Of a DNA stretch of 64,000 nt, positions 58,042 through 64,000 are shown one piece after another. Numbering within the stretch: the stretch's first letter is position 1; every line of letters starts with the position of its first letter. The stretch covers positions 2,998,501 through 3,062,500 of the forward strand of contig NC_060207.1 of the NCBI RefSeq assembly GCF_021130785.1, read 5' to 3'. The notes under the pieces are model-generated. The model saw only the letters and a program-made list of their open reading frames with translations. It was not told the DNA's origin and did no database searches. Source of the DNA: Homalodisca vitripennis (taxonomy: Eukaryota; Arthropoda; Insecta; Hemiptera; Cicadellidae). Both the position numbers and the translations under genes were made by a program.

Positions 58042-59226
58042 ATTTCTCTAATATCGTTCTTAATCACATCATAGGCTAAAAATTTCTCAGAGACAACAAC
58101 AACATAACAAATCGCGTTTGTAACAGCTTTTTGAAAATCCATATTGATAATTATATCGTTCTTTGAACCAGAAATATTTGTCAAACTCTTTGTTGTATCA
58201 ATGACATAAATAGGTCTATTCGCTAAAAATTCTTTAGGATTGTAATACATTTCCTTATTATTACAGTAAACTTTCTTAAAATCTTGATACAATCTGATAC
58301 ATGATTCTGAAAAGACCTCCTGAAATGTTTAAATTTTGTAATTCATCTGGATAATAAGAACCGTTCAATTTTACTCTGATATTTTTTACATCCAAACTAT
58401 CAAACTTTGAAGGATTTTTTTCTTGATTATTCTGTCTATCTGTTTGAAAACCTATGATAACGAACTTGGGATTGAAGATATTTCTATAAATATTTGTGAT
58501 ATCGAACGAATAAGTTGTTCCGGAAAATACCTTTTTGTTCAATACATTGCCAATCTAGAAAATTAAACATAATGTTTTGACTTTTTGTAATTTCATCAAT
58601 CAACCTTATTTTACTCGTGATTTTATAATCAATCATTGGAACTCTAATAAAAAAATCTGTAATTGTTATTTTTCCATCAACAGGCATAACATTTCCAGTT
58701 GCAGTCTTCAGAATCACATCATCGTCTTCTGCTCTTATAAAACTTAGATAAAATCCTCCTTTATAGATCGGAATAGTAACATTTTCAAAAAATCCTAATC
58801 CAAAATGAGATAAATTTCCAGCTGCTTCAAAAACACCAAATTTAAAATCTGATTCAAAGCCATTAGAAGTTTGAGAAATAACATCACTTTTTGAATACGA
58901 AATAGTTCCTTTAATTGTGCTTAATTGGCCACAGTTTTCGACTTCTTCTATCAATTTATTGTGTTTTCTTACTTCAATCTTAGAAAATAATATAAAAATT
59001 ATCGATTAATCTAACATTATCAGTTCCAAGATATGCTTGACCATCTTGTTTTGTTAAAGTTCCAGAAATATAAAACTGGAAGTTAGACGAGCAAAAGTTA
59101 TCTCCAAAATCAATATTAAACTCAGTTTCTTTTATTCGGTTCATTCAAATGTTGTTTACTAATTGGATAGAAATTTTTAAACTCCGCCCTTTCAATATCA
59201 CTAGCATATTTTCTGTAGTCCGCCAT
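58035..59226 (-). pseudogene. Major capsid protein, element 2
   Basis: Start ATG 59226 (MADYRKYASDIERAEF is open here, unlike element 1). Hexon-type blocks HFGLGFFENVTIPIYKGGF, ITDFFIRVPMIDY and EFLANRPIYVIDTT are present. Frame changes near 59115, 58990, 58530 and 58290 differ in position from those of element 1, so the two genes were broken, or misread, independently. Confidence 0.85.
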
Positions 59227-59355
59227 TTAATAAGAGAAAATTTAGAAATTTTAAACATCGTGTATCATTTTTTCATCGATCTAATGTACGTTTTTATAAG
59301 AAAAGATATAAATTTTAGTAAAATAATTAAAAAGATTAGAGTCATTTTTAATGAT

Positions 59356-59748
59356 CTACTTCGTCATATTCAGGATTCTCTTCCTTAAAATTTTTGCGAT
59401 CTCGGTCACATATTTCAATAAAATCTGCACAGGATAGTAACCGCTATCTATAATATTATTCCAATCAACTGTATCTTTATTTTCATCCAAAAACTTTATA
59501 CTCAAGTGTTGATAGAGACAAAGAACAGACATATGATCTTTTAATTGATAATGTATATTTTCTTGAATGAACTCTGATGATAAAGTTTGATATTTTGCAA
59601 TGTTATACCAATTCAATTTGTTTACGTATAATCTCATCATATCTTCGGATAATTCATATTTTTGAGAAATGTCATCCCAATGTTCTTTTTTCAAATCTCT
59701 TTCGTGTTGCATCATAAAAAGATCGAAAGCACTGTAATGTCCCGCCAT
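59356..59748 (-). CDS. Helical-repeat protein, element 2
   Basis: 130 residues, nearly identical to 53942-54340 through VTEIAK; the last residues differ after a one-base change near 59390. The repeats ELSEDMMRLYVNKLNWYNI and HLSIKFLDENKDTVDWNNI are unchanged. Function unknown. Confidence 0.7.
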   Translation of the reverse strand: MAGHYSAFDLFMMQHERDLKKEHWDDISQKYELSEDMMRLYVNKLNWYNIAKYQTLSSEFIQENIHYQLKDHMSVLCLYQHLSIKFLDENKDTVDWNNIIDSGYYPVQILLKYVTEIAKILRKRILNMTK

Positions 59749-59777
59749 CTCTATTTATTAGGAAAAAAATTTCACAA

Positions 59778-59921
59778 TCAAGTTTTTATAAATTGACTCT
59801 TTTTTGAGTTACATTCAGCACATTTTCCCGAAATTCTTTTAACTCCGTTAATGTTTGCATAGTATTTTATATCGTTTGTGGCAGTTTTCTCTTTGCACCT
59901 CACACAGTATATGAGCGCCAT
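59778..59921 (-). CDS. Tiny zinc-ribbon protein (DUF5679-like), element 2
   Basis: 47 residues, MALIYCVRCKEKTAT to KKSQFIKT, with two CxxC pairs and an intact stop. AAATTTTCCTTATATAAATGG precedes ATG 59921. This copy shows the likely native C-terminus. Confidence 0.78.
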   Translation of the reverse strand: MALIYCVRCKEKTATNDIKYYANINGVKRISGKCAECNSKKSQFIKT

Positions 59922-61079
59922 TTATATAAGGAAAATTTGTCATCGTAACCACCTACTCCATTAAATCTGTTGTCGATGTTTTCAAAAGATTTATTAACAT
60001 CTTCTTTAAATTTATTAAAGTTTTCTTCTAGTTTATTTACTTTATCGAGATATAAATCGTTGTATTCAACGAGTTTATGATCAATATTCTCAAAAGTTTT
60101 TGTGGCATTCTAAACTAAACTTATCAAAAGACTGCTTATTTTTTTTATAACTTTTTCATTTAATTTCGCCAAAGTTTTCTTCTAGTTTAATTAATTTATC
60201 ATGAAGTAAAGATTGATTAGTAACTACTCTTTTAAAAACTTCACCATTTTTTCTATCGGTTTCATTAAAACCCTCTTGAAATTTAGCGAAATCTTCCAAA
60301 AAGTTTGTTATTTTTCCATAAAGATCGCCTTTATATAGATTGAAATTTTCCTCAAAATTTGTAAATTTTTCATCACAATTTTCTATAGATCTTTTACTTC
60401 TCGCTTCAAGTTTTTCATAGACTTCTGTTGTAAAATCTTTAACATGCTGTTTATGATTCTCATAATTTTTGTTTTAGTTCATTAAACATTTTAATAGGAT
60501 CTTCTAATTGAATCATTACAACAACAACATCAAATGGATTAATTCCTTTACTAACACCGCTAATTCTTTTTCCTTTTAAAAATCTAAGGCATTTTTAACA
60601 TTCGGATCATGTAAATCAACAATATCGATGTTTTCTGATAATTTTAGAGGTTTTAAAATTTGTTCTTTAACAACAACATCATGTTTGTCAATACCAGGTC
60701 GAACACCGACAATTCTTTTCTTATTAGCCAAACTAACATAATTCTTTTCAACTTTGATCGCTTCAGTAATTTCATCAGCTTTTTCGATGTGAGACATTAA
60801 ATTGGTAAATAATTTTTTTACACCATCATCAACTTCTTTTTCCAATGTTTTTATTTTATCAGCAACTTCATTTGAACTCATGAAATTTGCAAGTTTGTTA
60901 TCATATTCTGCTTTAAAATCTTCAATCTCGACAGCAAACATATCTGAATCTGGAAGGTTTTGTAATACATTTTCTAACTTGTTATCAAACTCATTTCTCA
61001 AACTATCAAAATTCAAACTATTATCTACATTTTGAATAATTTGTGTTCCAAATACGTCAAAAATATTTTGTGAATCCAT
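59900..61079 (-). pseudogene. Coiled-coil fibre-like protein, long form
   Basis: ATG 61079 inside the protease end. The first about 165 residues are open, including both KRI-x-GV-x-x-GI-x-x-x-DVVV-type junctions (the first KRIVGVRPGIDKHDVVV). The second coiled coil is about 230 bp longer than in element 1 and contains repeated N-F/K-L-E-E-N-F heptad-like pieces (around 60180, 60280, 60360). Frame changes near 60580, 60470 and 60115. It ends at 59900 inside the zinc-ribbon start. Confidence 0.6.
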
Positions 61080-61452
61080 ATTTATTAAGCAATAATTTGT
61101 TAACAACTTCTTTAAAATCTTTACCAGTACTCAGTTCATTCAAAACAAAAACACATAAATGACCACAAATTGGGGGATCTTTATAGTCTTGAATCTGAGA
61201 ATCATTGTAGTAGACGCTTGATTTTTTCAAATATTTAATCAATTCTATAGGTGGTTTGTCCTCAATTCTTCCATACGAATCAAAATAACAGGCATTCTTA
61301 TCATTCTTATAATAACAAACCCAATGCGTTCCACTTCCCATAATCGAGTCTAAATTCACAATTCCACATTCAAATTTCTTAACTTTTTCAGGTAATGTAT
61401 CGCGCATAAAAATTCCTCTAAAATGTTTAATGTTTTTGCAGATTTCTTCCAA
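61057..61452 (-). CDS. Adenain-type cysteine protease, element 2
   Basis: 131 residues from the first shared codon, with GTHW, FDSYG and PPICGH catalytic blocks. Substitutions relative to element 1 are R39G, I45V and N109T. As in element 1 there is no ATG of its own; the frame extends upstream as LTFGELEEIC toward the pVI-like coding region. Confidence 0.9.
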   Translation of the reverse strand: MEEICKNIKHFRGIFMRDTLPEKVKKFECGIVNLDSIMGSGTHWVCYYKNDKNACYFDSYGRIEDKPPIELIKYLKKSSVYYNDSQIQDYKDPPICGHLCVFVLNELSTGKDFKEVVNKLLLNKYGFTKYF

Positions 61453-61506
61453 TTCTCCGAATGTTAAGGGTTCAAATTTTTTTTCCGATGTTTGATTTCA
61501 CGTAAT

Positions 61507-61918
61507 TCAAAGTTTTTTTTCATCTAATCCAGATCCTGTAACATCTTCCAACTCTTTATCTAACCAATTTAAAATGTTTCGAACAATAGGAATCACATCT
61601 TTTTTAACGATTGGAGCAGCTTTACGAACATAAGGAACAACATTTTTAACAACTGGAATATTTTCTCCAAAATCTAATAAATCTTTCAAAAGTCCACCAT
61701 TTTTAAGTTCTTTCAACTGATTATAAGAAAAATTCTATTCTGGTTCCTTTATTGTTTTTCTTATGTTTTTCGAGTTTATTGTATTGTCTATTTGTTAAAA
61801 ATATCTTATCTTCGCCATTTTTTAGTTGATCTATTTTAAATTGAATACTAACGGGTATTTTCTTCTTAAAAGCGGATTTTATTTTTTCTTTCTGATTTTT
61901 GCTGAAATTTACATTCAC
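61507..61918 (-). pseudogene. pVI/pX-like core protein, element 2
   Basis: The N-terminal 65 residues (MNVNFSKNQKEK...) and the C-terminal 69 (MKELKNGGLLKD... to GSGLDEKKL) are open in different frames, split near 61725. The ATG used by element 1 is AAG here (AACTCTATAAAAGG), so MNVNF at 61918 is the only nearby start. An A-run near 61515 breaks the link to the protease frame. Confidence 0.62.
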
Positions 61919-61932
61919 CTCCTTTTATAGAG

Positions 61933-63246
61933 TTAAAATTTCAAGTTCTCTTCGATTCCCATTCCTAGTTTTCTCTTCAAAAACATTGCTCCAGCTGTTG
62001 GAAGCGCAACAAATCTTTCACCTAAACTAGCATCTTTTGATAAAAATCTATCCATTGCCTTATCTTGCAAAACTTTATCTGCGATATGTCTGGAATTTGT
62101 GTCTCTATGTTTTGCATAAAAAATATCGTGTTCCATAGCAGCTTGATCTAATTTATTTATACCAGGATCTCCTCTTTTTAGTCTTTTTTCGAGTTTTGTG
62201 CCGGGCCCCAGATACTGATAAGTTGGTACGTGTAATTCAAAAGGTAAATTGTTGATAAAAATTCATTCAAAAGTCCACTACCCTCAATCATAGATGAACT
62301 TATTGCCGGCAAAACTCGTTTTAAATATTTAATTCCATCAGGTTTTTCAATCATTTCATCAAGTTTGTTCGAAATAAAAATCTTTAATCGCTTTCTTTTC
62401 GTTCAAAAAAATTGTTGTTTCCAGCCTTCTCTTGAGCATAAATATAATTAATAATTCCATCGAGTTTTGTCAAATCGTCGATATATCTGTACTCAATCTT
62501 ATTATCACTGTATTTTCTCACACCTGATCCTTCGATTCTTTTTTCCCAAATTGGTTTAATCAAATTGAGATATTTTTTACCTTTACTTGACTTTGGTTTC
62601 TTAGTAGATGGATCATTATTTTTGTAAATTGAATCAGATTTCCATAAAATTTCAGTATACTTTTTCAAGTCTTCTTCAGAATATAAACCGTCTTTTGGAA
62701 CATCAGTGCCTGTTAATAATCTCCATAAACCTTGAGTTCCTTCATATGTTTTTTCATTAATAATGATATCATTATGCTCAAAATTCACGGGCAAATTTCC
62801 AATCATAAAACTTTTCTTTTTTCTGTCCCAATACAAACCAAATTTATCATCCTTTGCTCTAGGAAGAAATTTTTTACCAATTTCACCAATTATTATATCC
62901 GTTGTTCCAGGACTTATTGGTTCAACTATGGTAGAGTCTTCAATGATTCGAGGTCTAAATGGTGTTGAAGATGGTAATTTTGGCAATTCAAACTCAGATT
63001 CTGGTATCGAAATATCAGCAAATTGTCGTACAACTGGAAACCAAATTCATCAAATTTTGATTATCGCTTTAAAACATTTTCAATTTTGCCCTCAACATTT
63101 TTTATTGCAGATGTTACAGGTTGATTAATTTTTTGAATAAATTCTTGTTCTTTTTCATCAATTTCGAATCTGTTCTTTAAATTCTTTGATTATTTCTTTT
63201 CTATTTGATCAAGTTTTTTTGCTTCTTCTGAAGTTACGTTCGCCAT
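61933..63246 (-). pseudogene. Virion protein with phospholipase A2-like domain, element 2
   Basis: ATG 63246 (MANVTSEEAKK) follows AAATTTTTCCTAAATAAATGG. The central 200 residues (62986-62384) are open here and bridge positions broken in element 1, including GTQGLWRLLTGTD. The PLA2-like end has YLGPGTKLEK near 62215 and AAMEHDIFYAKH near 62130. Frame changes near 63180, 63045, 62395, 62265 and 62180. Confidence 0.8.
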
Positions 63247-63264
63247 TTATTTAGGAAAAATTTT

Positions 63265-63575
63265 GAAACGTAAAACGTGGAACGTGGAACGTGAAACACG
63301 AACGTGAAACATGAACGTGAAACGTAAAACACGAACGTGAAACATGAACGTGAAACATGAACGTGAAACATGAACGTGAACGTGGAACGTGAACGTGGAA
63401 CGTGAACGTGGAACGTGAAACACGAACGTGAAACATGAACGTGAAACGTAAACACGAACGTGAAACATGAACGTGAAACATGAACGTGAAACATGAACGT
63501 GGAACGTGGAACGTGAACGTGGAACGTGAACGTGGAACGTAAAAACGTGAACGAGAACGTAAACAGGAACGTTAA
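63265..63575. repeat. Expanded AACGTG array
   Basis: About 310 bp of GAACGTGAAACATGAACGTG-type units with variants GGAACGTG and AACACGAACG. It is four times longer than the homologous tract in element 1 and sits at the same place, between the ATPase stop and the PLA2-protein promoter. Minus-strand frames over it (HVHVSRS-type strings) are artefacts. Confidence 0.92.
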
Positions 63576-63624
63576 AAACATGAAAAACCACTAGATTATC
63601 ACACGTTTATATTGGAAAATTTAT

Positions 63625-64000
63625 TCAAATATTTACACTTTTAGGCTTCAAAGTTAGATTAATAGTTAAAAATCCGTAGTCTTCCTTCCAAATTTTATCA
63701 CATAACTCAATAAAGTGGTTAAACTCATATCAGATCCCACATAATTGTTATAAATCTTTCTCGAATAGTGATCGTCTTGCTTAAAAACACACAACATATT
63801 CAAATTATTTCTAATAACTTGTTTATCAACCTTTGAAAAGCATTGGGAAAGATAGATACAAGATATGTTTTTGTGACGAGACATTACGAAATATTCCTTA
63901 ATAACGTCCTGATTTTTCCAAAATACAATCATCAAAAACGATTAACGAATTGGGTTTACATTCGCTTAACGGAACTATGTCCTCAGAAGCATTATAAAAA
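63625..64000 (-). pseudogene. DNA-packaging ATPase, element 2, cut by the window end
   Basis: The Walker B end (VF, then the sensor-like FVMSRHKN) and the C-terminal half are present, with CIYLSQCFSKVDKQVIRNN open where element 1 has an extra A. An extra A near 63917 and a change near 63720 break the frame. Walker A lies beyond the window. Confidence 0.85.

Larger units (their letters stand above)
56720..64000 (-). mobile_element. Maverick/Polinton-like element 2, partial, inverted
   Basis: Same gene order as element 1 read on the opposite strand, from the TIR to within the ATPase, where the window ends. Proteins are mostly 93-98% identical to element 1 by eye. It differs by an extra end gene at 56969-57244, a longer fibre coil and a longer AACGTG array. 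polB, BRO and the far TIR must lie beyond 64000. Confidence 0.92.

Noticed and set aside
63234..63591. Three overlapping minus-strand frames of about 75-115 codons
   Set aside because: They translate the AACGTG array in several frames; a repeat period without stops explains them.
42224..64000. The inverted pair as an assembly artefact of one element
   Set aside because: The arms differ in gene content, array length, TIR duplication and many single bases, which a read fold-back would not produce. Junction reads would still settle it.

Overview
This window is A+T-rich eukaryotic DNA, most likely from an arthropod and probably an insect. The evidence is long stretches without open frames, large minisatellite arrays, (TA)n and (CA)n tracts, and the transposon families present: a DUF4817-type Tc1/mariner, an R1-like non-LTR element, a gypsy-type gag remnant and a Maverick/Polinton. 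I cannot name the species. No complete host protein gene is visible. The left two thirds look like a long intron or intergenic space, with at most two candidate short exons near 36.7 and 37.1 kb.

Region by region, 1-42.2 kb is host sequence with repeats. It holds minisatellites of about 116 bp (8.35-9.25 kb), 115 bp (11.5-12.3 kb), 123 bp (16.5-17.8 kb, inside a small TIR-bounded element), 23 bp (18.16-19.96 kb), 118 bp (27.25-28.6 kb), 45 bp (32.1-32.6 kb) and 110 bp (32.6-34.85 kb). It also holds a Tc1/mariner element with perfect TA flanks and two nonsense codons (14,530-15,888). Decayed retroelement pieces lie at 1-180, 5.9-6.15, 20.5-21.5 and 21.6-22.3 kb. A 5'-truncated R1-like LINE sits inside the 110-bp array with a 13-bp target duplication (32,910-34,159). 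A TTAA-flanked Mutator/Kolobok-type transposon occupies 37,629-40,251.

From 42.2 kb to the end there are two related Maverick/Polinton-like (adintovirus-like) elements. Element 1 (42,224-56,699, about 14.5 kb) is complete from terminal inverted repeat to terminal inverted repeat. Element 2 starts at 56,720, lies in the opposite orientation and leaves the window at 64,000. Only a (TA)10 tract separates them, so the junction is a large, slightly diverged palindrome. Element 1 carries, in order: a small TIR-proximal gene, protein-primed DNA polymerase B, a zinc-finger protein, a BRO-N/DUF3627 protein with extra BRO fragments, a penton-like protein, a packaging ATPase, a virion protein ending in a phospholipase A2-like domain, a pVI-like protein running into an adenain-type cysteine protease, a coiled-coil fibre-like protein, a tiny zinc ribbon (DUF5679-like), a helical-repeat protein, the major capsid protein, an 80-aa unknown, and a zinc-ribbon protein that resembles TFIIB or the late transcription factor VLTF3. 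I find no retroviral-type integrase.

The most unusual feature is a shared motif fused to most start codons of both elements, roughly AAATTTTTCTATWTAAATGG. It resembles the TAAATG late promoters of poxviruses. Together with the possible VLTF3/TFIIB-like factor and the BRO gene, it suggests that these elements use, or once parasitised, a virus-type transcription system. Most genes carry single-base indels in A/T homopolymers, so they are either young pseudogenes or reflect long-read assembly errors.
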